This document shows, piece after piece, positions 26,136 through 34,792 of a stretch of 64,000 nt of DNA. The stretch spans positions 1 to 64,000 of the forward strand of contig NZ_JAOQKJ010000004.1 of assembly GCF_025567405.1 (NCBI RefSeq), given 5' to 3'. The notes beneath the pieces are model-generated. The model ran no database searches. It was not told the origin of the DNA and was given only the letters and a program-made list of their open reading frames with translations. The position numbers were made by a program, and so were the translations under genes. Numbering within the stretch: position 1 is the stretch's first letter; each line of letters begins with the position of its first letter. This DNA comes from Suilimivivens aceti. Its GTDB lineage: Bacteria > Bacillota > Clostridia > Lachnospirales > Lachnospiraceae.

Positions 26136-26342
26136 TCAACGCATCACCGACCGGCGGTCGGCGCAAATTGCAACATTTCCATACTTGTCTATCCAACTAT
26201 TCATTCTCGATATCCGTGCTCGGTCATACAAAATCATATAAAGATATTTTGCAGTTTGAGAAATTCGCAGTTTTAGCAAAAACTTCGGAAACTGGAAGTA
26301 CTGAATCATCTGCTCAGACTCCTTCATGTATTCATATTTCAT
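26136..26342 (-). pseudogene. repA initiator gene truncated by IS21
   Basis: The first 50 residues match the start of RepA-type initiators (FQFPKFLLKLRISQTAKYLY, then MILYDRARISRMNSWIDKYG). After residue 56 the frame continues into IS21 terminal sequence and stops, so the winged-helix domain is lost. This is a second, different initiator from the one at 3794. The sequence upstream of it holds a cluster of palindromes that may be its origin. Confidence 0.7.
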
Positions 26343-26419
26343 TCTTTTCTCGCCTCGTTTCTGTTTCTAACTGTTGTAAAAATCATTTTTATGCCGGCTC
26401 AAAAAATGTCCTTACACAT

Positions 26420-26560
26420 ATTCAAAAGATGAAGGGCATAAATACAGGCTCTTGATGAAAATTTTTTATTTTTCCTGCAAAAAATACCCTTTCATTAATA
26501 CGAAACGCTGAGAGGCATTTTTACAGCCCCCTGAGGAAATTTTTTTATTTTTTCGGTTAA
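26420..26560. repeat. Two imperfect tandem units of about 88 bases
   Basis: A block containing GGCATAAATACAG, then GA-rich sequence and a T-rich tract (near 26430-26472) recurs as GGCATTTTTACAG and a similar T-rich tract (near 26516-26558). They lie just upstream of the truncated repA. Confidence 0.45.
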
Positions 26561-26586
26561 TTGAATACTTAAAAGCAAAAAAACAC

Positions 26587-26771
26587 TCACCTATTCCAGG
26601 TGAATGCCTTATCAAAATTTCCTTATTTTGTTGTCTGTGACGCTTATCCAGATATGCCTGCATATCTGCTAAAATATAATTGCCTGCAATTATATTTTCA
26701 CGTGGGTATGGGGACGTAATCCCAATCAAGGTCTGCTACTCGTAAGTAATACAAAATTGTCAAAATGACAA
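26587..26771. repeat. Cluster of four palindromes including two adjacent perfect ones
   Basis: TCACCT-ATTCC-AGGTGA (26587-26603); CAGATATGC-CT-GCATATCTG (26649-26668); AAAATATAATTGC-CT-GCAATTATATTTT (26671-26698); and ATTGTCA-AAA-TGACAAT (about 26755-26771). The second and third have perfect arms, share the core GC-CT-GC, and are two bases apart. Candidate replication or transfer origin, or a protein binding site. Confidence 0.6.
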
Positions 26772-26960
26772 TACTGTAATACACGGGTGGATCTTGCTCT
26801 GGTATTTTCTCCTCATCAAATCGGTTTGTGATATTTGGATGCTACTCTAAAAATATTATGATGTTCACTAATCATTATGAACTCTTATCTTTTAAGCATA
26901 TTTTTATTAGATTTATATGTCATTTCATGATAGAATTAATTTTGAAGAGGAGGTATTATT

Positions 26961-27065
26961 ATGGACTATTTATCGGCAGCAAAAATGAGATATTATTCAA
27001 AAGATAACTCTGAAAACATCATAAAAAATTTAAACAAGAAACTTTCTGCTAATATTTCAGCATAG
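26961..27065 (+). CDS. Possible 34-residue peptide
   Basis: A short frame reading MDYLSAAKMRYYSKDN and ending NKKLSANISA follows a good ribosome binding site (GAAGAGGAGGT, seven bases before ATG). It lies upstream of the MATE gene and on the same strand. It could be a leader peptide, a small protein, or the remnant of a longer gene. I recognise no relatives. Confidence 0.4.
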   Translation: MDYLSAAKMRYYSKDNSENIIKNLNKKLSANISA

Positions 27066-27160
27066 TAATGTCATAGAAAAAGTATCATTTCAGTAGTAAA
27101 ATACTGGCTAAAAGCAGACAGTATTTGGAGAGTACCGTTTAGACATCAGGAGGTAACATA

Positions 27161-28498
27161 ATGGGTAAGAACACGACAAATGATATGACGCAGGGAAACT
27201 GCATGCGTTTACTGGTACAGTTTTTTCTGCCGATCCTGGCAGGAAATCTGTTTCAGCAGTTATACAGCTTTGCAGACTCTATGGTGGTGGGAAAAGGAAT
27301 TGGCGATACGGCACTTGCAGCAGTCGGAAATACCAGTTCCGTACATTTTCTGATCATTGGTTTCGCAATTGGGCTGACAGGAGGATTGGGAATCTGTATT
27401 TCTCAGTCTTTTGGAAGTGGCAATTATGAAAAACTTCGTAAGGAGCTGGCAATGTCTGTCTGGATCTGTCTGGCTATTGGGATTGTGATCACAGTGGTAA
27501 GTCTGGCCTTCATGCGGCAATTATTTACATTTCTCCATACACCGGAAGATCTGATGACGGAAACACTGCAATATTTCGGAACAATTCTTGCGGGAACCAC
27601 CATTACAATTTTTAATAATTTTGCCATGACACTTCTGCGTTCCGTCGGAAACAGCCGGGTGCCTCTGGTTGCAATGATAATTTCCGCCATTGCTAATGTT
27701 CTGATGGATCTGTTATTCGTTTTTCCGCTGCATATGGGTGTTTTGGGCGCAGCGTTAGCCACTGTTCTGGCACAGGTTCTGTCTGCGCTTTACTGCTGTT
27801 ACTACATAGGAAGGGAAAAAAATCTGATCCCGAAAAAAACGGACTGGAAACCACAGAGTGTGATCATCAAAAGACTGACATTGAAAGGTCTACCTGTTGC
27901 CGTTATGAATTCTGTCACTGCAGTGGGTGGAATAGTATTGCAGACATTTGTCAACAATATGGGAACAAGCTATGTGGCTGCCTATGCGGCATGCACCAAG
28001 ATCCTCAGTCTTTTTGAACAGCCGGCAAATACAGTGGGCCTGGCACTTCTTACTTTTGTGGGACAGAATTATGGTGCCGGAAAAAAGGAGCGGATACGTA
28101 CCGGTATCCGGGAAGGAGTTATCCTGACGATCCTGATAAATATTCCACTGGCTTTGATGTTGCTGTGTATTCCTGAGTTTCTGACTTCTTTCATGTTGAA
28201 TGATGCGTCGATTATTTCTTACACAAGAGATTTTCTGGCGGTTACAGGCATCTGTCTGTTTCCTCTGGGATGGCTGTTTGTGTTCCGCAACGGGTGTCAG
28301 GGCATGGGACATACGTTTGTTCCGATGCTTTCAGGAGTCCTGGAAGTGTCTCTTCGAGTGGTCATGGTAAAGCTGCTGACTCCATATCTGGCTTTTCGTG
28401 GTGTTGCTCTGGCAGAAGTATCTGCCTGGATCGGCGCCTGGATCATGTTGATGATCACTTACTGGATCTATCAGGAAAGAACGGATTCTTTTCGGTAA
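27161..28498 (+). CDS. MATE-family efflux transporter
   Basis: The 445-residue protein has the twelve-span MATE layout with the typical start (NCMRLLVQFFLPILAGNLFQ), a QLYSFADSMVVGK segment and two repeated six-span halves. It exports drugs or metabolites using an ion gradient. CAGGAGGT precedes the ATG, and a hairpin (AATACTG/CAGTATT) lies 40-60 bases upstream. It converges on the AraC gene and overlaps it by 28 bases at the 3' ends. Confidence 0.88.
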   Translation: MGKNTTNDMTQGNCMRLLVQFFLPILAGNLFQQLYSFADSMVVGKGIGDTALAAVGNTSSVHFLIIGFAIGLTGGLGICISQSFGSGNYEKLRKELAMSVWICLAIGIVITVVSLAFMRQLFTFLHTPEDLMTETLQYFGTILAGTTITIFNNFAMTLLRSVGNSRVPLVAMIISAIANVLMDLLFVFPLHMGVLGAALATVLAQVLSALYCCYYIGREKNLIPKKTDWKPQSVIIKRLTLKGLPVAVMNSVTAVGGIVLQTFVNNMGTSYVAAYAACTKILSLFEQPANTVGLALLTFVGQNYGAGKKERIRTGIREGVILTILINIPLALMLLCIPEFLTSFMLNDASIISYTRDFLAVTGICLFPLGWLFVFRNGCQGMGHTFVPMLSGVLEVSLRVVMVKLLTPYLAFRGVALAEVSAWIGAWIMLMITYWIYQERTDSFR

Positions 28499-29355
28499 GT
28501 CTGATGAGAACATCCTACCTTGGTGCGAAACTGTCGATTGAAATTTGAAAGGTTATGAAATCCGGTATCGAAAGCAATGTCGGAGATACTGCGATCCGTA
28601 TTGCGCAGAAGGTCGCATGCTGATCGGATACGTACCTGATTCAGATATTCAATGGCTCCGAGACCGAAATTCTGTTTGAAACAGCTCATAAAGTAACTGC
28701 TGCTCATATGAGTGATCTTTGCCAGCTGCTCTATGGTGACAGATTCAGAATGATGTTTCTGTATATAAGTGAGAACAGGCTGAAGTGTTTCGGTCATCCG
28801 GGATTCTGTCGAAACCGTGTGTTCGGTGCAGAGTCCCGGTGTCGATGCCAGCAGATAAAATAAGCGAAGCAGTTCGCTTTTCAGTAACAGATCAGACGTT
28901 GCAAGATTTTTGTGCGCACACTGCATAATAGTCCGGACCGAATCATGGAGTTCATGATACCCCGGGGGTTCCTGAGATACAGGGACCAGAACTCTTCGTC
29001 TGGAAGAAAAGATCGGCAGCAGAATATCTGTATAACAACGGTCATCGTAACTTCCCACCAGCATATTCTGATGAAAAACAATGGTATCATAAAAAAAAGA
29101 GCTGTGCTCATCCGACATGATAGCATGAAGGACGTTGGGCTGGATCAGAAAGATGTCTCCCGGTTTGGCAGAGATGGTCTGATCCTCGTATTTGAAAAAA
29201 CCATTTCCAGATTTTATGTAATTTAATTCCATTTCACTGTGCCAGTGCAGCGGTACACTCGTAAAATAATCCGGTATACCGCAGTCATAGTAACTGTATG
29301 GAACCTGAATGGATCCGTGCTGGCACTTTTCTTTTATCGCATAAAGATTCTGCAA
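28471..29355 (-). CDS. AraC-family transcriptional regulator
   Basis: The 294-residue protein has an N-terminal cupin sensor domain (PLHWHSEMELNYIKSG, then PGDIFLIQPNVLH) and a C-terminal pair of AraC helix-turn-helix motifs (TIEQLAKITHMSSSYFMSCF; SISDIAFDTGFHNLSNFNR). It is convergent with the MATE gene. Its start codon lies right at the edge of the IS3 fragment, so its native promoter has probably been replaced. Confidence 0.87.
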   Translation of the reverse strand: MQNLYAIKEKCQHGSIQVPYSYYDCGIPDYFTSVPLHWHSEMELNYIKSGNGFFKYEDQTISAKPGDIFLIQPNVLHAIMSDEHSSFFYDTIVFHQNMLVGSYDDRCYTDILLPIFSSRRRVLVPVSQEPPGYHELHDSVRTIMQCAHKNLATSDLLLKSELLRLFYLLASTPGLCTEHTVSTESRMTETLQPVLTYIQKHHSESVTIEQLAKITHMSSSYFMSCFKQNFGLGAIEYLNQVRIRSACDLLRNTDRSISDIAFDTGFHNLSNFNRQFRTKVGCSHQTYRKESVLS

Positions 29356-30140
29356 AGGTAGAGGCTGCCAAAGTAACCGGACGCCGCATCTCTATCTCCG
29401 GAATGCTGAAATTTTTAGGCGTGTCCCGCTCTGAATACAGATCCTTTCTTCATCGAAAGGTATCTCCTTCCCGTCAGCGAAAAGATGCTGTTAAAAAGGA
29501 AATCCAGAAAATATATGATTATTCAAAACAGAATTACGGTGCCCCTAAAATTGCTCAGGAACTACGTAAATCTGGTGAAACCATCAGTCAGCGCACCGTA
29601 GGTAAATACATGCGTGAAATGGGCATTCGTGCCCAGTGGACCAAACCGTGGACTACTACCACCAGAGATTCTGATTTTAGCATGGAACTCCACAACATTC
29701 TCAATGAACAGTTCAATCCAGAACGTCCTAACGCTGTCTGGTGCACAGATATCACTTATATCTGGACGCAGGATGGTTTTGCATACCTTAACTGCGTTAT
29801 GGACTTGTATGCCAGAAAAATCATTGCCTGGACTCTTGCAGACACTATGGAAGTATCTACAGTTATCGAAACAATCAACAAGGCAAAAGCCTGTCGTAAT
29901 ACTGATTTACCACTTATTATCCATTCAGATCGTGGTAGCCAGTATGTTTCAAATGCGTGGCGTAAATCCACAGAAAAGATGCAACGAAGCTATTCTCATA
30001 GTGGTTATCCTTACGATAATGCTTGCATCGAATCTTTCCATTCCTTAATCAAAAGAGAATGGCTTAACAGATTTCATATCATTAACTACAAACATGCCTA
30101 TAGGCTTGTATTTGAGTATATTGAAACCTTTTATAATAAT
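29356..30140 (+). mobile_element. IS3-family (IS150-like) transposase fragment
   Basis: The frame encodes most of an OrfB: HTH_21-type segment (IQKIYDYSKQNYGAPKIAQE), then rve with D (VWCTDITYIW), D (IIHSDRGSQY) and E (NACIESFHSLIKRE). orfA is absent, the N-terminus begins abruptly against the AraC start, and the C-terminus is lost after FYN, where the frame runs into the next gene. No terminal inverted repeats are seen, so this copy is dead. Confidence 0.8.
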
Positions 30141-30164
30141 GTCATTGAACTTGTAGTTCAAAAA

Positions 30165-30482
30165 TTATGCTGCATTTAATTCTCTCATTTTCTTATAGTA
30201 GGTATAAACTCTTCTCTCCTGATCCGTAAGACATGCATCCATTTGACTTTTTGTTCTTCCAGCATTTCCGCAAACAATTGAATCCATAGGAACTTGAAGC
30301 ATTTTGCTAATTGCATACAGATTATCGACTGTTGGCATACTAACGCCATCCAACCATCGATAAACACTCTGCACACATCCAAACCCTAAATATTCTTGAA
30401 TATCTTTTGGTTTTACTCCTCTCATATCCATAATTCTTCGAAGATTAACACCTGTTTCTTTTTTATTAATTGTTGGAAACAT
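30165..30482 (-). CDS. Small XRE-like helix-turn-helix regulator
   Basis: The 105-residue protein carries a Cro/CI-type helix-turn-helix (NLRRIMDMRGVKPKDIQEYL, then SVYRWLDGVSMP) and a C-terminal helix with RRVYTYYKKM. GGAGGCG precedes its ATG. It is transcribed in the same direction as the AAA/nuclease gene upstream, with only 31 bases between them, and may regulate it. Its 3' end overlaps the broken end of the IS3 fragment. Confidence 0.72.
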   Translation of the reverse strand: MFPTINKKETGVNLRRIMDMRGVKPKDIQEYLGFGCVQSVYRWLDGVSMPTVDNLYAISKMLQVPMDSIVCGNAGRTKSQMDACLTDQERRVYTYYKKMRELNAA

Positions 30483-30513
30483 ACTATCGCCTCCTTTGCA
30501 CTAAATTCTTGTT

Positions 30514-32382
30514 CTACTCAGTTCTTACACATACTTTCTTCCCCGAAAAAGCAATTCCAAACTTCAAGATTTCCGTAATTCCATCCTCTTTCATTTCAGA
30601 ATCGTATCGCAACTCACCAATTTGCTTTAATGCTTCATTAGACCATTTTTCAAGCTCAACATCGCTTAATTTTTCTTTCCACTTTAATTCCAAAATAATA
30701 CCAGGATACCTTTTTTCTCTTGGAATTAAAGAAACATCAAATCTGCCATCTCCAGATTCTCGGTTCGATTTAATCTTATACTGATTATCCATTAATGCTA
30801 TTAATCCTAGCATCAAACCATGATAAAATCCTTCAGCTCCACCATCGAAGAAGCTAATTGATTTATCCATATATTCCCCAATAGCGCTCTGCAACTTCTT
30901 GTAATCATTGGCATAAAGACTTTCTGCAATCTTATTTGCTGTAGTCCTTGTAATTGCTCCAGTTTGCAAGAAATGTGACAAGATTTCACTCTTATATACA
31001 GCTGCAATCTCTCTATTTGGAATTGATACTTCACATAAATATGAACCATCTGCTTGCAGTTCCTTTTTAGGAGTTTTCAAATAGCCAGTAACCAACAATA
31101 AGCTATAAATATTTGCTGGATCCTCCGCAAGCGATCTATACACCACATTTTGATCAATTCTTGCAACTACTCTTTCTCCTTGCAAAAGGTCATATAATCT
31201 TTCTGTAATATCATCTGTAGCCACTCTTAGTACATCATCAAGGATTTCATTTTTTCCTGTATTTACCCAATATGCTTGAGGAAGGCATCCCTTGGAAATA
31301 TAGTTGATTACAGACCATGGATTATATATTTCTTCGCTACCAAACAAATATCCATCGTACCAGTCTTTAAGTTCCTCCTCTTTATCTGATACTCCATAGT
31401 AACTGAGCATTGCTTTCACTTCAGATTCTGTAAATCCAAAAAAGCTATCGTATTCTTCATCCATTACGGAGTTCACTGTTAAATTATTTAGACCACTAAA
31501 GATACTTTCCTGAGCAATACGCAAAATTCCTGTTAGGAAACCATAGGATAAATTCTTATTATCCTTAAATGCTCCTGAAAAGAAATTTCTCATGAATCCA
31601 ATAATTTCATCGTAGAAATCCTTAGAGTATCCCTCTTGAATCAGAGTATCATATTCATCAATAATGATTACTGGAGCCTTATCATAATGTGAAGCAAGCA
31701 TTTTAGATAGTCTTTCTAGCGAAGAAGTAAGCTCCACTTCATTAGCTGTAGCGCTAATAATCTTTGTAAAATACTCCTTCTCATATTGTGAGAGCTTATC
31801 ACTATTTAGTAGCTCTTGATGTCTTCCATACTCTTCTTGAAGTAGTCCCCTTATTTTATCTATTGTTGCGTCCCAAGTATCAAATTTAACATCCTTAAAA
31901 GTTAAGAATATGACTGGATATTTTCCTTGATGTGAACGATACTCTTCTCCACATTGCCAAATATTTTTATCGACAAAATACTTACTAGTATTCTTATCTG
32001 ATATTTCAAAGAACACTCTGAGCATATCCATATTCAAGGTCTTTCCGAATCTCCTTGGTCTCGTAAACAAAGATACCAATGGCTTTTGATCCAAGAATTC
32101 TTTGATTAATAACGTCTTGTCGACATAGTAATATTCTTCCTGCGCACGAACATAGTCAGAGATGCCGATTGGTAATGATTTAACTTCTGCTTTCGCAACC
32201 ATATTTTTCTTGATGTATTTTCCATTAGACACTCTTCCATCCATTGGCTTTGGAGAGTCGTCTGGAATTAACCAAGATCCTTTTTCTTTTATTGCACCCT
32301 GTATTCTTCCTTTTTTGCACATGTCATTTACGGAACGTGGAGAAACATTCCACTCTAAAGCCTTTTCTTTACAAGTTTTCAT
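30514..32382 (-). CDS. AAA-ATPase_like / PD-(D/E)XK nuclease-domain protein with fused HTH
   Basis: The 622-residue protein has three parts. Residues 1-60 form a helix-turn-helix-like adaptor (WNVSPRSVNDMCKKGRIQGA, then SWLIPDD). Next is an AAA-ATPase_like domain with P-loop TRPRRFGKTLNMDML and Walker B VIIIDEYDTL. The C-terminal DUF1703-type PD-(D/E)XK domain has D in GDGRFDVSLI and E-L-K in GIILELKWKE. Such proteins are frequent in gut genomes and expand by duplication; the function is unknown, possibly defence or element maintenance. AGGAG sets the start at 32382. Confidence 0.82.
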   Translation of the reverse strand: MKTCKEKALEWNVSPRSVNDMCKKGRIQGAIKEKGSWLIPDDSPKPMDGRVSNGKYIKKNMVAKAEVKSLPIGISDYVRAQEEYYYVDKTLLIKEFLDQKPLVSLFTRPRRFGKTLNMDMLRVFFEISDKNTSKYFVDKNIWQCGEEYRSHQGKYPVIFLTFKDVKFDTWDATIDKIRGLLQEEYGRHQELLNSDKLSQYEKEYFTKIISATANEVELTSSLERLSKMLASHYDKAPVIIIDEYDTLIQEGYSKDFYDEIIGFMRNFFSGAFKDNKNLSYGFLTGILRIAQESIFSGLNNLTVNSVMDEEYDSFFGFTESEVKAMLSYYGVSDKEEELKDWYDGYLFGSEEIYNPWSVINYISKGCLPQAYWVNTGKNEILDDVLRVATDDITERLYDLLQGERVVARIDQNVVYRSLAEDPANIYSLLLVTGYLKTPKKELQADGSYLCEVSIPNREIAAVYKSEILSHFLQTGAITRTTANKIAESLYANDYKKLQSAIGEYMDKSISFFDGGAEGFYHGLMLGLIALMDNQYKIKSNRESGDGRFDVSLIPREKRYPGIILELKWKEKLSDVELEKWSNEALKQIGELRYDSEMKEDGITEILKFGIAFSGKKVCVRTE

Positions 32383-32426
32383 ATATATATCAGCTCCTGT
32401 CATTCGCAATATTATTCCTCATCTTA

Positions 32427-32512
32427 CGCAAATTATACCTCAGTAAAACACAAAAAGTCAAATCAATTCGATATTTTGCGTTTAATTATTGCGTTTGCTT
32501 AATGTTTTGCGT
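32427..32512. promoter_or_regulatory. TTGCGT operator-like array upstream of the AAA/nuclease gene
   Basis: TTGCGT occurs at 32476, 32489 and 32507, and inverted (ACGCAA) at 32427. The inverted copy overlaps a minus-strand -10 (TATAAT, GAGGTATAATTTGCG). The encoded protein has an N-terminal helix-turn-helix, so autoregulation is possible. Confidence 0.45.
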
Positions 32513-32809
32513 CTTGTATTTTTCGGCACTTTTATTTTGGTTTTTTCAGCCCACAAACTTGTTTGTAGCATATTACTCAGACAAGTTTAACTCCACTGAA
32601 AAAGGACCAGCCCAGCTGATCCTCTCCCTCTATCACATCCCCATTTTCCTTGTCTTCAAGTTCCATGTCCACCCCTACAGTTTTAGCTTCTAATAAGCCT
32701 CTCCCATCCCCGCAAGAGTGTTATTTTTGTGTTATTTTTTAACCTCGCATACCCGCAAGCCCTTGCTATTACTGGCTTTCTAGAAGAAACGACATAATCT
32801 GCCGTGGCA

Positions 32810-32850
32810 GATAAATAAAATTCTTATCATATGATTTTCTCCTTGTGTTA
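32810..32850. repeat. Element terminus copy D (short)
   Basis: TGCCGTGGCAGATAAATAAA followed by TTATCAT, matching the first 40 bases of the termini at 6964, 34392 and 44161 and then diverging. It marks the proposed right limit of the Tn916-like element and the start of the AlbA_2 cassette. Confidence 0.55.
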
Positions 32851-32888
32851 TTGAAAGATTGTGTAATTTGAACCCTCTATGTTCTCAA

Positions 32889-34142
32889 TCACTTAATGAT
32901 ATATTTTGTTCCTCTGCCTTTTCCTTCAACTGCAATCACACCCTTTTTCTCTATAGCTTTCAGTAATTGTGTTGTTTTTGATTTGCCAAATGGGACATAT
33001 GGTGCAATTTCACTTATTGGTTTCAGCATCGTCTTACTTAAAAATTTGTAAATCACTTTTTCGTCTTCGGTTAAATTGACATTCGTTTCAAATATCGGTA
33101 GTACAATTTTTATAGCATTTTCTGACACTTCAAATTCTGGTTTTATCAAACTCTCTGCATACAGTTGTTTGATTCGTGTAATTCCTGTTCCAAATATCTC
33201 TACTAATCCCAGTCTGTAAAATACATTTGCAAGATTTCTATTTCTTAAAATAGATAGTTTACCTGATAAATATTCTTCTGCCGTTATTCCAGCCGGCAAT
33301 CCACCAGGAGACACTACTTCTATTCTATCATCAAACATAGAAACTCTGGTGTGTGAATTAATATCCCATACCCTATGAATCAAAGCATTTGCAATTGCTT
33401 CTCTGAAAGCTACTTCCGGTATTTTCTCTACCATCTTTCTGTCAGCCCCCTGTATTACTTCATATTGGTAATAATCTCTAAATACAGCAAGTGCTTTTTC
33501 ATATATTTCTAAAACCGATATATGTTCAAACGTTACTCTTTTTTGAATAATACTGATATTCTCACCGAACTTAACAATATCAATTCCTGAAAAATGATTT
33601 TTATCTGCCAAAAGTCCCGCTACATTATTATAACCATTTATATTGTCATACAGGTTCAATGTCTTTAAAGTATCTTGATTGAAAGTTTCAATGTGAATAT
33701 TTTCTTTCAGTTTACACTGTAAAATTTTAAAAGATAGCTCCTGATCTTTACAAGGTAATTCTTCGAAGCTAATATTTTTTCCATCTAATACAAGCCTTGA
33801 AAATTCCAATGTATCTACCTCTATCGTTGCTGTATCATTTCGTTTGTATGCTTTTGATTTATATAAATACGGTTTTTGAAGACCACTTTTTACAGTAAGT
33901 TTTATCGTCTGGTCATTATTCTGTATTTCAAGTGTATAGTTTGGTTGAGGTGATATACTGTCATTGATTTTATTTTCGATATCCAGACAGGCCTGTTTTA
34001 CATCTAGCAATCCTTTCACATTTCCATTATCATCAACCCCAAAAAGAATTGTTCCACCATTGTAATTCGAAAAGGCACTAACTGTTTTCAAAAAAGTATT
34101 CGTAATCGTTTCCTTGAATTCTAATATTCTTGTTTCACGCAT
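32889..34142 (-). CDS. Schlafen AlbA_2-domain ATP-binding protein
   Basis: The 417-residue protein starts with an AlbA_2 (Schlafen-type) domain: RILEFKE and NYNGGTILFGVDDNG. A central HATPase_c_4 (GHKL-like) domain follows with AFREAIANALIHR, DRIEVVSPGGLP and NLANVFYRLGLVE. A C-terminal winged helix closes it (EIAPYVPFGKSKTTQLL). Family members are annotated as transcriptional regulators or helicase-like; several act in phage defence, but the function here is unknown. GGAAAGGGA sets the start at 34142. It is alone between two copies of the element terminus. Confidence 0.82.
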   Translation of the reverse strand: MRETRILEFKETITNTFLKTVSAFSNYNGGTILFGVDDNGNVKGLLDVKQACLDIENKINDSISPQPNYTLEIQNNDQTIKLTVKSGLQKPYLYKSKAYKRNDTATIEVDTLEFSRLVLDGKNISFEELPCKDQELSFKILQCKLKENIHIETFNQDTLKTLNLYDNINGYNNVAGLLADKNHFSGIDIVKFGENISIIQKRVTFEHISVLEIYEKALAVFRDYYQYEVIQGADRKMVEKIPEVAFREAIANALIHRVWDINSHTRVSMFDDRIEVVSPGGLPAGITAEEYLSGKLSILRNRNLANVFYRLGLVEIFGTGITRIKQLYAESLIKPEFEVSENAIKIVLPIFETNVNLTEDEKVIYKFLSKTMLKPISEIAPYVPFGKSKTTQLLKAIEKKGVIAVEGKGRGTKYIIK

Positions 34143-34391
34143 AGTAATCGTTCCCTTTCCAACCATAATGATTATATTATATGCAAAAATGTGCAAAAAA
34201 TCAATCGTATTTTTTTACGATTGATTTTTTAATTGATTTTGAGTGTAGTATTATTTTTTGACCAACTGAATTATGACAACTTTTTTAATTATTCCGATTC
34301 GGTCTTCCAAAGGTATAAATAAGGTGTAAATTATTTGTTTCTATCTAGAAAATCCTACAAAATCTAGTCTTTCTCGCCATACTTTAAATGT

Positions 34392-34640
34392 TGCCGTGGC
34401 AGATGAAAAGTACTTTTATCATTCCTTAAAAACTCCTTGAAAACACTGATTTTCCTTGATTTTACGCCACTTTCTAAGATTTGTCACGATAGAGTGTTTT
34501 ATGCACTTTTGTTGCATATTGTGGCATAAGTTCGCATATTTTGTCATCCAAATTTAGTAAAAATCTTAGTAAAATGTCTGGATTTTTTGATTTTACTAAA
34601 GACTTTTTCACTTAGGTTTTCTTTTAGTTGTATGTATATT
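34392..34640. repeat. Element terminus copy B
   Basis: Closely follows 6964-7205, including the paired arm-type motifs (TTTAGTAAAA at 34553, CTTAGTAAAA at 34565) and the inverted copy (34591-34601). Scattered substitutions show that it is not a recent duplicate. It leads directly into an integrase stump. Confidence 0.72.
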
Positions 34641-34642
34641 TT

Positions 34643-34748
34643 TTAAGCCATTTTTGCAAATTTGCCAAGTTCTTCCCTGGCATCCTCTGCTCCCAGATGC
34701 GTATAGGTATTTAACGTAACACCGATATCAGCATGTCCCATAAGATAC
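34643..34748 (-). pseudogene. C-terminal stump of a Tn916-like integrase
   Basis: About 36 codons match the end of the intact integrase (GH at the start, ADIGVTLNTYTHLGAEDARE, ending GKFAKMA and stop), with several synonymous and coding differences. It includes the nucleophile tyrosine but nothing upstream. The homology stops abruptly at about 34748, 45 bases from the end of the TOTE gene, so a second integrase gene was here and was deleted or replaced. Confidence 0.75.
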
Positions 34749-34792
34749 CCTGCTAGCTAATATCCAATATTTAATTTCTTTTGCGCACATAC

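Larger units (their letters stand above)
23738..26172 (+). mobile_element. IS21-family insertion sequence
   Basis: istA and istB overlap and are complete. The right end falls at about 26160-26175, where GC-rich repeats (GACCGCTGGTC, CGACCGGCGGTCG) give way to repA coding sequence. The left end is not clear: istA begins right against the truncated conflict-system gene with no obvious terminal repeat, so the left terminus may be lost. Confidence 0.75.
26343..26960. other. Non-coding region upstream of the truncated repA
   Basis: Apart from the tandem units and palindromes listed separately I see no gene. An 87-codon minus-strand frame at 26466-26729 is open, but it runs through the palindromes and low-complexity tracts and has no ribosome binding site. 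Confidence 0.5.
6964..32809. mobile_element. Tn916-like integrative mobilizable element (proposed extent)
   Basis: The left limit is the terminal repeat beside int. The right limit is an inference: the next copy of the same terminus starts at 32810. The segment carries int, xis, orf8- and orf7-like genes at one end and a mobC-relaxase pair in the middle, but no conjugation channel genes, so it would be mobilizable rather than self-transmissible. Several insertions (IS21, IS3 fragment) and broken genes show that it has been remodelled. Confidence 0.5.
32383..32888. other. Intergenic region between the AAA/nuclease and AlbA_2 genes
   Basis: Besides the operator-like array and terminus copy D, it holds a minus-strand acidic open stretch (about 32575-32690, ending EDQLGWSFFSGVKLV) with no start codon in a good context. 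That could be the tail of a lost gene. Confidence 0.35.

Noticed and set aside
26466..26729. 87-codon minus-strand frame
   Set aside because: It runs through two perfect palindromes and T-rich repeats, has no ribosome binding site and resembles no protein I know; the DNA structure explains it better.
32575..32690. Acidic minus-strand frame ending EDQLGWSFFSGVKLV
   Set aside because: Only about 45 codons between stops and without a clear start; may be a gene tail, but not enough to call.
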